64,000 nt of DNA from Dromaius novaehollandiae (lineage: Eukaryota; Chordata; Aves; Casuariiformes; Dromaiidae), in assembly GCF_036370855.1 (NCBI RefSeq), contig NC_088100.1:33120563-33184562 (forward strand), given 5' to 3'. The notes under the pieces are model-generated. The model had not been told where the DNA came from. It saw only the letters and a list, made by a program, of their open reading frames with translations, and made no database searches. Each line of letters opens with the position of its first letter. Position 1 is the first letter of the stretch. Positions 1 to 13,410 of the stretch are shown here, in pieces. The position numbers and the translations under genes are program-made.

Positions 1-3000
1 TATCTGTTTGGAGTATACCCAAATCCATCTAGTCCACTATCCTTCATCCAACAGAAATATCACCAAGTGCTTTGGCAGACATCCCCTCATAATAGGCATA
101 TGTGGGATAGTTTTCTCTTTCACTCTTCCATTAGATCTTACCCTGATCTTAACGTGTGAATCATACATAGTTTTTCAGTACAGTTCTCTTTCAGGATCCC
201 ATGATCCTTGAACAGGCCTATATCTCATACACAAAATAACTCAGCAAGGGACAGAACTAATAGACACAGGTATAAATCAGCTTTGGAGAGGATTTAATGA
301 GCCATTTGGTCAACATCTCCTGTGCAACAGTTTCTTACAATATATTGTAATGCTCTGATTGGTCAAAAGAACTTCTAGTGTTTCCTAAGTGGAGAAATAC
401 AGTCAATAAAAGGATAAACACAATTAAAGAAAACAATATAGAGAATAAATTTAAGATGCAAGAGACATCATCAACTGTAATTTTTCTACTGACTGTAGTG
501 GAAGTGAGACTGAATCCAATGTGGATAACGATTTTTTTTCTCTCTGCAAACACCCAGTTGAAGCCATAAGAGGGCTTGTTGCATATTTATCATGTGTAAT
601 AACAATGTCATTGCACTTTTAGAGTAATTGGAGAACGCTGTCAGATGCAGCTGTACTTCTTAGTGGAGAAATCTCTCTGAATAAATCAGTCTTTTCCTTA
701 GTTCTATTTTCAAAATTTACACTCATAGATGAACCCTTACTTATGCTTATGCACATGGAGTACAATCCTGTTCACATATGCTACTTTTATAAATTTTATT
801 TCCACCTGAAATTCTAATGTAAACAGCCTCTAATTTCCATGATCTGTATCCTGCTGTCTAATTGCATGTGCAAAAAGCAGGAGGTTGTAGGAGCATGTCA
901 TTCTTGGTTACTCCACAGGTCTGCATAGTTCATGGTGTCCCATGTCTCATTTACATTAAAAAACAATTCCTGGCAAAACACAGGCCACAGCTCTCACACC
1001 AGCTGAGGCTCCTGCAGCTTCTATACCCCGGGCTGTTTACTCTTCTACTTGGAGGCTGGACCACTGTTCTGCAGTGGTCACAAAACCACAAAATGCTTCC
1101 TTTGCATCATCAGTAAACCATGGAAAAAATTTGGGAGATACATTGAGCCTAATACTCAGTAATCACTATTTTCTCAGTTTATGGGCAGCAGTGCTCAGAA
1201 GGCTTAGTCATATGAGCTAAACTTCATGCCTGTTGTGGCTGGACTGTGTTTAAGAACACAGGAAAAACAAGAAGAACAAATTAATTCATTATAGTATAGT
1301 TGGCTTATGGTGGGGAGTACCAGGACTGCATGAAGTAAGATTTAGGGACTGCAGAGGACAATAGTAACTAAAAGTTTCTTTGGAAATGTACTTTACACAT
1401 ACCCCTTCTGCCTACAAATGCTCTATTTTAATACGTTTGCTGATGTGTAAGAGTCAGCTCAGATGCAATATAGTCACGTTTTATATCTTCAAAGAACTGT
1501 ACAGGTATCAATACTCTCAAATGCTAAACTGATATTTTTTAACGAGCAAAGAAACTTGGATACTGTGTGCAAGACTGAGAAGGTATCAGAGCAAAGATGA
1601 CCTGCTGATGTCCTGTTCTCCACTCCAGACTGCTGACACTGTTGCTCTGGGGTCATGTTATCATCGGTTCATTGTTACATTGATGTGGGTTGGCTTTTTT
1701 TCCTCGAGGAAGCAATCAGTATCAGCAGAATTTTGGAGAAATAATTAGTCTAAATTGTTATGGCAATAAAAAAAGAAAGGATTATTTTTCATTGTATGTA
1801 TAAGACAATGCAAGCTGAAATACATGAAGAGACTCACTGATAAATACAAGCATCTTGGCCATGATGGCCAATTAACAAGCAAAGTCAACAACAGTTTGCA
1901 CAACAGGAGATGTCAAAACAAGGTCTCAGATAATACTGTTCAGCCAGGTGAAGGTTGACCTGTTTGTGAAGGAAAGAGTCCATTTCACAGACTCCCTAAT
2001 GGGCAGCATCTTCAGGCTATTCCATACAGTGCCAGGGCACATGGCAGAAAAAGCTCCGTAACTGGGTTCTGCCAAAGGCCACACGGGGAAAGAGAGATTC
2101 ATGAGAGAAGGCTGATAAGCTGCATCTCTGTATCAGTTACATTGAGGTGAAAACAAACACACTGTCCCCAAGCAAGTGGCCTCTTGGACACATCAGATAA
2201 AACCCTGATTTTAACATAACGAATTACTTATGTCACATTTAAACTGTCTACAGTGTGTGGATACTTTTTCAGTTCTTACACATTTTTCTCAGAACGAGTA
2301 TCTCTGCATGCAACTGGAATAAGACTTATTCTCAGAAGGAGCATTCTCATCAATACTTATGCAACACCTTAGGCTCTTTTAACTGCTTTAAAGCCATTCT
2401 TTTTGCAAAAAACACTCAGTATTTTCTCTCAGTTTACCCTTCCTGCATATTTCTCTTTTGTCAGGGTTTCATTAACATTAAAATCAGTTTAGCTGAAGTA
2501 GGAGAAACTCCACTTCTGAATTTCAATTTATTATCACGTTCTTCACTTCTCTAATAACGAGCAAGCATATGTGGTTGTTGAACACTTGCCTCTCACTGAA
2601 TATTTTAGCAGTGTTTACACTAAAACTTTTGATTCAAATCAATTGCATCTGTAGTTGTTTATCTTTGGACATTTAAAGGAAAAGATTAGGACTCCTCTCA
2701 GCAATCATTCACTAATAATAACACTTCCAATTCAACTAGCTGTGTAGATTTCATCTGACCTATTTTTAATATTTTCCTCCACCCACATTTGTACTGATAA
2801 AAGCAAAGATTATTAATGAATCGTTCTCTATTTTTATTTTACTAAAAAGGCTTTTCCACAGCAGAAAACCTGCCCTTTTGATTCTGACCACAGATAAAAA
2901 ATGATAGCTTTAGGACTGAAATACCAAGCTGAATCTCCATGTATGTAAACCAAGCAGCTAAAACAAGGCATGCACAGCACCCAGTGCAGGTATTCTCAGG

Positions 3001-3599
3001 CCCACCCTGTACGCACCTACTGGGCACCCCTCAGCTGGAAACCACCTCTGCAGACCTTACCCTGGTTTTCTTCTATTATCTATTAGTTCTTATAAGTTCT
3101 TATTGCTGCTGTAGTATTTCTCCCAGTCAGAACAATTTGGAATTATGCATCAGGCATAATTTCTAAGTAATTCCCCCGAACTGGTTTGTGAGTTAGGAAC
3201 ATTAAGAGTACTAGTTTTCAATTTAAGAGATATGGAATCTAAGACACAGAAGGTATTTTAGTCTTAGTCAGAAATGGGATTGGAAGGGGAAAAAAACTGC
3301 TTACCTTACAGTTTTGCTCTGTGATGCGTATTCCTGGGAGCTGTCATTCCAGGATGAGTCATGCAAGAAACTCTCCTGTATTTGAGACAGCTTGATGCCT
3401 TAAAGGGTCAACAAAGCGAGATAGCTGCTCTCAAGTGCAGGAATAACGTGCTTCCTTGAACCTCAAAATCCATGGAATCTTCTATAAATATATACAAAGA
3501 AGATAGACACTTCAGACAAGAAATAATGAGCACAAGGCAGATGCCTTCACTTTAATCCAAGCTCCAGGGATGCAGGAATTAATAATAACATGTCCTTTA
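1..3599. other. Intergenic DNA, no gene recognised
   Basis: AT-rich sequence with stops in all frames. The longest open frames are under 100 codons, overlap on both strands and resemble no protein I know. No CpG island, RNA gene or clear repeat family is visible. In mammals the genes before SMAP1 are SDHAF4 and FAM135A; I looked for the conserved SDHAF4 C-terminal region and did not see it, so that gene probably lies further left. Confidence 0.6.
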
Positions 3600-3735
3600 G
3601 TAGCACTTCACATCCATAAATCTGAAATCGCTTTAAAAAGGAGGCCAGTACATTATTCTCATTTTACAGATGGGGAAATTGAGCCATTAGACATGGAATG
3701 ACTTGGCCAAGACCAGACCTGGGACTGCCTGTACT
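3600..3735 (-). repeat. Ancient MIR-like (CORE-SINE family) fragment
   Basis: The stretch with 'cattttacagatggggaaat' (about 3659-3678), the 'tgag' after it, and then 'gacttggccaag' is the well-known MIR/CORE-SINE signature: cattttacagatgaggaaactgaggc followed by a block like acttgcccaaggtcaca. The preceding 'ctttaaaaaggaggccagtacattatt' also fits the amniote-type MIR found in birds and turtles. The tRNA-like head would lie to the right, so the element is on the minus strand. It is heavily diverged, as expected for a repeat that predates the bird-mammal split. The boundaries are approximate, and the assignment is from remembered consensus rather than a search. Confidence 0.7.
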
Positions 3736-6700
3736 GGATCAGACCCAGTTCATCCAGGCAAAAATCTTATCTCTGACCACAACTAAACACATCACAGGAA
3801 AGTACAAGAAAACCCACAATACATAAGTGTTGAGTAATCTGCTCATTTATGATACTGTGTGGTGCAGAACTGAGACTGGTTATGCAACTGGTATCAGTGT
3901 AAGTTAAATATTCAGTCCAAAAATGCAGTGGGAAATTTTATTTTCTCTCCTTTTATATGATACAAATTGGTTATGGGAATGTGTGCTACAGGAAAGGTAA
4001 AAAAGCTCAGTATTGTAGTTTTAAATTACACCATCAATGTCATGCAAACCACTCTGAAATTAGAGAGCTATTTAAAGAGCTTAGTTAATCTGTGTCATGG
4101 CTCTGAAAGCAGCAGCTCAAAGGACATGAAACCTAGTCTTTAACTATTGAAATGCAAAGAGAAAAAGTCACAGAGAATATAAGGAACTTGTATAACGTGG
4201 ACATGAATAAATTTCAGTATTGGTGTGACACCCAGGGAAATTTGGTCCTCGATTATCTAGGCACAGCCAGTGAGATTCAGCTGCAACCAGAGGAAGCTGT
4301 GAGTTGCCTTACAGGTGTCACCAGAATCATCAGGGAGACAGAATAACCCACTGCTGATATTGAGAGATTTCACCAAAAGCAGTCCCAAACTCAAAATGAC
4401 AATATTATTAACATCCATGTCTACTAAAACCAAAAAACCTCTCTCGCGCGGAAATAGCAGAGGAAGACACCTATCCAGCAAAACCTTGCCATCAGATGTA
4501 ACTTAATCCTTTTTTATTTTGCAGTTTTGCATTAGTTAAAAGTCATACTAATAGCATCTGATCAGTCTCCACTGACTGAGCTCAAGGGGTTCAGACTCCA
4601 GTTAGGATTTCTACTGAACAGTTTGTCAAAAGGATGTAACTAAACCACATCGCTATTTTACACAGTTGTATGTTTATCATAATTCTAAGATCTATCATTA
4701 GATAAGATCTAAGATCTCTTACAAATATGGATTTTAACTTAATTACCATCACTTAGAAGTACACAACCATTTTATTTTAATGTTAGAAATTGTTGCTCCA
4801 CATTACAAATTATCACCATTATTAAGAGCCTGTTGTTAATGATACGACCACTTCTACTGCAGGATGAAGAGAATATAAAAAGCCTTTTGTGGCGTTACAC
4901 AGCTGTCACAGACATAAATGCTCTAAACTTTTATATTAAAGACAATGCATATTAGGCTACATGATACTAAGAATACATAGAGATAATGGCTGAACTTGGG
5001 TGTGTCATTTAGCTTGAGGATTCAGAGGGGATGTCCTGTCATCAGAGATGTAAGGCCAACATTGCTCATTACAAATTATCCTTCACAGAGCAAACAATTA
5101 TGCCCTGCCTAGCACTAGACTATTATTAAATGTGCTGTATTAGCAAAACAACATTTAAATAGGTCTAAATGATCCTGACGCACAAAATATTCAACTGTCA
5201 CATGAAGAAAGACACTTTATTTCAATACTCTACCTGTTCCTGATCATTCCTTCAAGTGGTCCAGTGAAGGAAGGCCCCTTCTGCACAGCATCTGATAGCA
5301 TGAGCAGGGTCTAGCAATGTAATAAAACTATTAGTGTGAAACAGCAGTTCTTACAACATCACTTACAGTTTTTCTTGCCTTCTCCCCAATAGGAAAGGTA
5401 CAAACCATTACATACAAAAGCTCAAATCAGTGTGTCAAACACTGATAAAACAGGCTGTGAACTGCACCTTCTGAAGAGCAAAAGTTTTCATAGTACCAGG
5501 CAGTGAAAATTTTAAAAAGGTGTAGTGTTTGTCAAATAATGATCATCCATATAATGAGTACACTTAACATCACATATAAACTATGTTTACATCTACTTTT
5601 TTTAGCCCAGGATCTCTCTGCTTTCTTCTCTATTCAGTATTTTATAGTGCCCATTATAAATGCTTCATTCTTTTCAGAAGACAAATCCCTCCCCAAAAGA
5701 CTTGTAGTGCAAAATGGAGCTCTGCATGGGAGTAAAGCTGGAAAACAGATGATCTTTCCACACTTCAAAGGCTTTAGACTAATCTGGCAGATGAGTGACA
5801 TTACAGAACACAAAATGAAGATTCAGGAGCAAGACAGAAATGACTTATGGAAAGTACCTCTTGAAGTCAAACATACAGACATCGTGTAGATCATTTTTAG
5901 AAATAAGACAGGGGATTATATATGCCTTGGAATTTATAAGAGTCTTTTCTTTTACTGTAAACTCTCTTCTAAATCTGTCCTGTGATTTTTATATGATCAA
6001 CCTTTTCCTCTCCCTCCCATAACTTCTACAGCCATTAACTAGCTGGACTTCTTGTTCTATAACCTTTTCCTTTTACTTTCTAAGTAAAAAGATCATTTCA
6101 TTTTCAGTAAATTAAACATGTGGCTTTCAATGTATTTGACAGAAAGGTACACTTTTCTTCAAGGAAGAGAAATAAGGGCCCATATAAAACATCCGAATGA
6201 AATAAATATAGAAACAATGTGCCTTTGGGGAATAAAAAAATACTCCAGGGCTGATTATACTTGCCAGAACATTGAACATGGACTCATCAGATTAATTAAG
6301 TCTGTCATAACAGCAAATCATTAAGTCATAACAGAGAAAATTCAATATACTTCCTGGAGATAGAAGTCTATTTTTACACAATCAAAATAACACTGCTTTT
6401 AGAAAATCCTTGTTGCTTTACTGTACCAATATTTTTTAGTAGGACTTTGATATCAAAGATGCTGTAGTAATAAAAGCACAGACCCTGCAATCTTAATTTT
6501 TCTCTTTTATTACATCTATCTATCTATGTGGGCCTGTGTCTGTGAAGACAAACACGCCAGGTGAGGAGTAACCAGTGCCACACGTCAGAATATGGAAAGG
6601 AAACAACTGAGAAGCAAAGGACCAATATACAAGATGGATTTGTTATGGAGAGAAAAACTCTTGTTGAAAAGCTATACAGTTACTGGGAGGTTTCCACAGA

Positions 6701-9700
6701 AACTTCCCTATTTGGTGAAATCCTGATCTGGAGGGAATTCCAGAGTCAGCCTAAAGCATGGCAGTAAGAAATCAAAGCAAGCTAGTGGGCTGGAGGGAAT
6801 CCCACAGAGAGTCAGGTGCCTGCTTGGAGATAATCCTGTTCAATTGCATGCTCCTTAGGGCCACACCCATCTTCAAGAGCCAAAAATTCTTTGAGCCAAA
6901 GCTGCTACTCTCTCGTGTGAGACATCACACTTCCCATACAGAGCAACTTGGAGGAGCTGCAAGGGAAACATCGCAGCAGCCTACATGGACTTCTTGGTGG
7001 CTGCCACCCAGCTGAGTCTTTTTAGCTGCCAGATGTAGCCCCAGCACTGTGAACTTACCCAAAGGTGTTCCTCCTCAAGTGAAAGAAGTGCTGAAGGAAG
7101 AAGCTAAACTTACCATCTTTTTAAGGCGAATCACTTTTCTCAATTCTTTACTATTAGGTAGCTGAAGAGAAACACGTTTTCTTCCAGATACGAACTCAGC
7201 TTGTAGATGCTACAGACATTCTTTTATTGATAAAAGACTCACTGCTTCTAACAATTAAAAACAGTCAGTTTTGTAAGTAAAAATGATCCTTCTTCAGCAT
7301 CACTGGACTTCAGAGAAACTGAGCAGCCAATATGATTTGCATAGCCAAGGCTGATCTGGAATCCCACTACCTGAGTGTCTCCCGCAGCACGAAATTATCT
7401 TGAAGAATAAAAAATAACATTTAAACATAAAAACATTTAAAATGTTTTTCCTGAACATTTTTACTTCTTTGAGAAAGATTCCACCAAGATGAAGCAGGTA
7501 GTATTGGCAGGATCACTGCAGACTTTCAAGCAGGTGAATTCTTCCACACAATTATTAATCGTGCCTTATTTTAAAGGGCAGTTTTCTCAAATGAAAATAT
7601 ATACACTTATTTATTTACACTAATATCTAAACACAATACTACAGAAAATAGTAGGAAAAAGCATAACATTAAAGAGGAAAAATTGTTATAGGAACTATGT
7701 ATAGATATTCTGTGTGGAACAATCTGAAGCTTGTGGTTCATTACCTAGTCTTTAACCTACACTCTCTACAAGTTCATAATTTCTCTGGGCAAAAAAAATG
7801 GGCTATGTGAATAACAATTCCTGTTGTTAAAAGAGATAAAATTAAGATTTGTTCCATGTGAAGACAAGACAAAAAGTTTCCTAGATTTAGTGTCTATTCT
7901 GTAGTTTATCCCAGTCAATAAAACCTTTATAAGCTTCAAAGACTCTTTTTCAGAGTAGCACATGAAACAGTAATCACAATGGAGCTCAGCTGTCTCATTT
8001 TGTAATTTCTTTTCATATTTTTCCCTAATCTTTCAAATTTATGATTTTGCAACTGATTTCACATCTGATTATTGCTCCTCTTCTTGGCTAGCTATAAATG
8101 ACTGCTGATAGCTAAGGCTGGTATCCTTATTCTCAAAGTCTGAGTGAGCCAAACGCATGACTGACTCATAAAGTTCCAACTAATATTCTCTCTCTTTGAG
8201 TTTCTGTCCAAAAAGCCCAATCTTAAAATGAGATAAGCTGAAATGAAAAGAATCAGGCTGAAACATACACACAGTTTTAAATAGCTCAAAATACAGTGTG
8301 AGCTTGGAAAGTGTAAAGCATTTCAATTTGAAGATCTCCTCCATGCTTCTATCAGAGCCATATGGAACTTCCATTTCTTGATATTCTACCCCTACACTAT
8401 TCTACACTATAGTCCACACTAAAATACAGTGGCCCAATATATGCAGTAGTTTAAAACATAACTGTATACATGCATATAATCTGTGCAGTGTGATTTTTTC
8501 TTCTGAGCTGACACAATACATGACTGACAGCAAAACTCATTGAAATGTATTTAGTCGTTTGCATCCATCTATCTATTTTGTAGTTACCTGCCTGGTACTC
8601 ATTGGTGTTTACAATTACAGCCCAGATTTACTAATAGCTTCCAGGAAAACAAGGTTGCTTGTGCTCATCATGTGCTGGAATGTCACTAGATGATGTCACT
8701 TCAGAAAAGATCAAGATCCCTTTCTAGATTTAAGAATTTCTGTTCTAATTTTCAGAAATGCAAACAAACCACAATCTTTAGATTTCAGGATGTTTCAAAT
8801 GCTCAGCACCTATTGGCTGAGGCTGTTTTATCTGTGGTGCCATAATGTCTAATTTCATTTAATATCAGGAGCTCAGTCTGTGTGTGTTGAAACTAAAGTA
8901 AAGGAAGAACCAAGAAACTGGAAGAAAAATGTATTACCTCTAGTATCTCATCTCTCCAGTCAAGTTAGCATACAGAAGCATGAAGACATTTAAAATCCTG
9001 CCTCACCTATAAAACTTCCTTCTTTTACACTTTTTAACCTTCTCAGTTATGACACTACTACCGTTTGCTACACAGGGTGAGCAGTAAGTGCTGAAGCTCC
9101 AAGAAGAATACACAATTCGTGCTGCTCTTGGGGCAAGTGCACAATAGGTATAGATCAACTTCCAATTTGAATGTTAAGTGACCATGCAATGCTGTCTAAC
9201 ATTTAATACCAGTTTTGGGAAAGATGGAATATAATTTTGTCAATCCTTTGTACATAGGTTTAGCAGTCTTGCCCCCAGTGGTTTTGCATCACATTAGGAA
9301 ATTTTTGTATGGTATAAATACATTTTGTATTGTGTTAGTTGAAATTTTGTAATGCATAAATTATTATGTTAACATATACATATAGTTTGTATATTAATAT
9401 TAAAAAGGTTTATGGAAGTAGAAATAAAACTTAGCTTTGAAACCTCACTCCAAACTTCCTGACTTTCACAGACTTGTGCGTTTTGGGGGGGGGGGGGTGT
9501 AAAAATGTTGTATTTTACAACACTTTGTGGAATTTGTTTGAGGAGTTATATTTTTCTTTTTAAGCAAAGAAGAAAAACAACAGAAACTGCTGGTACAGCT
9601 GTAGATTCCAATACTTGAAACTTAATGTTACTAGTTCTTCTTCTCTTCTTTTGCTTGAAGATATCGGATCTAGAGCTGGGCAGAGATTTCCCTACACAAA

Positions 9701-9795
9701 ATACATTGCTGAAAAGCAGTAATTAAAAACAAAGCTGAGAATTAATTTCATAAATGACTAACTTTTTTGCACTCAGGTACAAGACAGTTACCCTC
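3736..9795. other. Intergenic DNA, no gene recognised
   Basis: AT-rich, with only chance open frames. The longest, at 5503-5889 on the + strand, is 128 codons of low-quality hydrophobic sequence with no family I recognise. A homopolymer of 13 G lies at 9485-9497. I see no RNA gene, LINE or exon here. Confidence 0.55.
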
Positions 9796-9965
9796 TCTAC
9801 CCTTTATAGTCAATGGGGAGACACAATTCAGAAAGTGATTCATCTCCTTTTAAGAGAAGCGCTTGCAGGTGGTAATTCATCTCACCGGACTTCAACACCT
9901 GTCTCAGAACGAGATGAATCACCTCCTGGGATGTCCATTTCTCTCCATCGACTATGAAGGGTAGA
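9796..9965. repeat. Imperfect palindrome, foldback or MITE-like element
   Basis: The left arm (about 9796-9850) and right arm (about 9911-9965) are inverted copies of each other. The inner block gtgattcatctc (9835-9846) is perfectly complementary to gagatgaatcac (9911-9922). The outer blocks tctaccctttatagtcaatg... and ...ccatcgactatgaagggtaga pair at 23 of 26 positions, with a 5-nt gap between blocks. A further caggtg/cacctg pair lies inside the loop. A long, aged, near-symmetric hairpin of about 170 bp fits a non-autonomous DNA transposon or foldback relic. I could not assign a family or find a clear target-site duplication. Confidence 0.6.
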
Positions 9966-12900
9966 CATAGCTAAAAATTGTCTTAAACATCTTAAGTTTG
10001 TGATAGAGATTAACTTATCAGCTTCAGCCATTCTATACCAGCCAAAGACTGCAGGTACCATATTATCTGATTCCCTGAGCTACCCAGACTCCAGCTTGGG
10101 GAACCAACTTCTGAGAGTTCAGTTTTGGAAACATTTATTGAAATATCCATTTCCTCTGAAGTTTTATATACATCTGTTTTTCAAGACAGCACGAAAATGT
10201 CTGAAGCACCAAAGTTTCTTATGAATCAGAAATTCTCAGATTCATCAACTCCAAATGGAACCCTGTGTATTTCTGGACTTTGCTATTAAAGGATGAGACA
10301 TTAGAAAAACACAGCTATTTTAACACCTGGTTTCATTCCAGTTAATAACTTCGCACCTGACACATTCTTCCCCATTAAGTCAAATTTATGCTAATACTGT
10401 CCTGATTAGCAAATACTATTTAAAGCTGTTTTCTAGGGAGACTTCTGAATAAGGTAGGTATCCAGATTTGGTGAGTTTCAGTCAGAAAGGCTGTGCTATC
10501 AGATTATAAGACAACATGAACTTCAGAAGTTACCTAACAGTATCCCTGCAGAACTGTGAAGCAGCTTATGATGATGAGTAACGAAAGCTGGCGAGAAGCA
10601 TTTCTGATTCAAGGTATACCTGTGCTTTTACTGAACACAGCACAATCTCTAATGTCAGAGACTGCAGAACTCCAGTATTGAAGTTATTTTATGAAAAAAT
10701 CACAGTTAGCTGCATGAAACTCGCCAACTTCTGGAGATACAGAGCTTGAAACATAAAGTATGCAGTTAAACAATTCCAAAACTGGATTGTACAGTCTGTG
10801 CTCTGCAGGGCTTATGGAAAAGTGAAGCAAAGCGCACCAAAGTGATACAGACTCAGCAGGACAGTTGTGTAAGATCTACTTCTGGAGGAGCCTTAGTTAG
10901 TGACATCTCTGGCCTCTCTGCACAAAATTTCCCTGCATGGTGTGCGGATGCCCTAACTCATTCTAGAAACCATGCTATACCCTGAAAGACATTTTCTCTT
11001 TATTTTTTTTTTCCTCTGAAAAAATGCTTCTGACAATAACTTCATATCTACAGTCGTCTGCCCCTCTTCCAAGTCTAAGAAAAGCAGCAAAGGCAGAGAA
11101 GGGGTAAATTTTTTAAAATCCTTACATTCATTTAAGCTCTCTGGGAAAAACCTAATAATACATTTATAGCATGCTGTTTTCAAAGCACTATCTATTAAAA
11201 TATTAATAACTAATTCCTCTCAGCTCCATAGTGAAGCATGCAATTTAATGTTTATATTACTTTATAGAAGGGTGGACAGGTGCTTTGAAGGACAGGCATA
11301 ATTTTCAGAGCTGAACACAAGTAGTACATCTTAATGCTGGACAGTTAGAAGAGGATCAATCCCCTTCTTTTAAAAACGGCCCAAATGCACACACAAAGTG
11401 GGAGTTAGACTCTGGATATTAACAATCAGGACTTTTCGTTTTAAAGTCACAAATGCCAAAGCACACACCAAATAATGCTCTTACTCTGCAGTTGTCTAGG
11501 GTTTCCCAAATACAGGAACTGGATCAATAACTACTTTCCATGGCAAATATCACTGTAGTCATTTTAGGATTAGAAAAACTGATGCACATGAAATTAAGCT
11601 GATTGCTTAAAGCCACTTGATACATTCTGGCAATACAGTAGACATTTTCAGAGCATATGTAATGTACAGGTCAAGTTCTTCACAAAATACAAAAGCAACT
11701 ATGGTTTTCTTTTAAAATGGCAGTGTTGCTGCCACAGTCCTTTGATACAAGGACCCAGCAAGAATTCACCTAGCACATGAGAGACGAGTTCATTTCTGTT
11801 TATCTCCCAGGGAATTCAGATCCACAGTTCTTGCCTTTCTGAAAAGGCTTCTATTCCTCAGACCTTTGAGATGAAGGGGAGGAGCAGAGGTATGCTGTGC
11901 TCTTTCAGCTGAAGCTGTTTTCCTTTATGAAAAAATCCAGTAATTCAAAGTACCTTGGGCTAGAAAAGGAAAACAATTGTATGCTTGTATGTAGAGTACT
12001 CAGCTCAAAGAAGTCAGTCCTGTTCAGTGTCATGTTTAAGCAGCCAGGACACTTGCACCCCAACAATCAAGTCCATAGCCAAGCATGGCTAATATCAGGC
12101 TACATTTATGTTTGTTTTACACTCCTTGTGGTACAGTAGATCTTTAACTCTCTTCTGCCCATGTTCCAGGGCACTCGGTAGCAGAGTGGGGAGGGAGATG
12201 CTCCCTAGGTACAAACAGTTGGTTCAAATCTTTTCACGTGGCTAGTGAGCCTGGGTTCCTCAAGTTCTACAGGATTTCTCTAGCCATTAGAGTAAAAATG
12301 ACAAAACAAAATAAAACCTGTGTATGTTGCTTATTGTTATATCAGTTATTAACACATATTGTAAGGTCTTATCTTTTGGTTGCAGATTCCAAGGCTCATT
12401 CTAGTACCACGCTGTCTAAGTCCCCAAGGATGCAAACACACCCGTATTCACTCTTTGATATTCCCTAGCTCCACAGGGACTCCCGCTTTCAGTAGTTCTC
12501 TATTCAGTGTGGAGGCTGAGTCTCTAACTCTTCCAGTGTGATGAACAGGCAACACAGGAGCTGACATAGAGCTTTGGATTTAAGCACTGAGGTAAGGCAA
12601 CTGGAGCACACAACTTTGTCGTGCCCTATTGCCCTATTTGTAGTTTAGTTTTAACTCTTAGATGCTCAGCTCCAAGTAGGATTAATAACCCATCTCTTGG
12701 GTTTATGCATCAATACCGTGTCCTTGTGTTTGTAATCTCACGGCCAATAACTCACTGGCTAGCATGCTGTCCCAGCCTGCGGGCAGACCTTAACTCCCTG
12801 CTTTATTTCAGGGAGACCTAAGCATGTTCTCCCATATTATGTGATAGCCTAGCTACTAATTATTCTGATATGCAGTTCTCTCAGTCCTTTGTGTCCCCCC

Positions 12901-13080
12901 AAACTGGGGGACATTAATTAACCATTGGGTTGGGTAACTGGGATAATTAATTAACCATTGGATTAGAGCAGAAAAAAATATACTGAGCATGATTCAGTAA
13001 TCTAGTGTCTGAGAGAGGAGACCTGGATATCCATCTGTCTCACTGAAGTGTTTTATAGGCTATATATAGGCTTCAGTTCT
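9966..13080. other. Intergenic DNA just upstream of SMAP1
   Basis: No gene is recognised. A short imperfect direct repeat lies at 12913-12961, where attaattaaccattgg occurs twice with a 33-bp period. The only tRNA-like signal (near 12179-12230) does not fold. Open frames here are short and on both strands. Confidence 0.5.
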
Positions 13081-13084
13081 TTGG

Positions 13085-13410
13085 ATGGATACACCTCCGC
13101 CGCCACAGGGCCCTAGCTCCCGGGCGCCGCCGCTCGCCCTTCACTAAGCTGAGTCGGCGCGGCGCGGCGCTGTGGGCAGCTCCGCAGGGCAGAGTTACCG
13201 GCACTAGGACCCGGCGGACTATTTTCGCGGCGGGAGCGGTGCCGCCGTGCGCGGAGTGGGCGTGCGCGCTGAAGGCGGTGTTGTGTGGCTGGAGGCGGAT
13301 GGGTCTGCGGCGGCATGTAGTTCCGGTTGAGGAAGTCGGCGCTCGCGGCGGCCGGTTCCCGTGGCTGCGCGAGGTGGGAGCGCCGCGCCCGAGCCGCCGC
13401 CGCCGCCGCC
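13085..13410 (+). promoter_or_regulatory. SMAP1: SMAP1 CpG-island promoter and 5' leader
   Basis: Base composition changes abruptly from AT-rich to about 75% GC at 13090, and CpG stays dense to about 13790, straddling the first coding exon. Candidate sites seen by eye are an NRF1-like gcgtgcgcgc (about 13259-13268), a KLF/Egr-type gtgggcgtg next to it, an E2F-like ttttcgcgg (about 13222-13230) and an ETS-type ttccgg (13321-13326). A TATA-like run, ctatatatagg (about 13062-13072), lies just outside the island. The transcription start is not determinable from sequence alone. The leader contains an in-frame stop (TAG 13318-13320) upstream of the SMAP1 ATG, and two upstream ATGs. Confidence 0.75.

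Noticed and set aside
5503..5889. 128-codon + strand open frame as a gene
   Set aside because: Composition looks like translated AT-rich noncoding DNA, no family is recognised, and no splice or promoter context supports it.
12179..12230. tRNA gene suggested by tagcagagtggg (A-box-like) and ggttcaaatc (B-box-like)
   Set aside because: The sequence around them does not form a T stem or acceptor stem, so it is at most a decayed tRNA-derived piece or chance.
13327..13410. N-terminal extension of SMAP1 from an in-frame TTG at 13327
   Set aside because: The extension would need a non-AUG start; the sequence is Arg/Ala-rich leader, and the ATG at 13411 has an ideal context and matches the known SMAP1 N-terminus.
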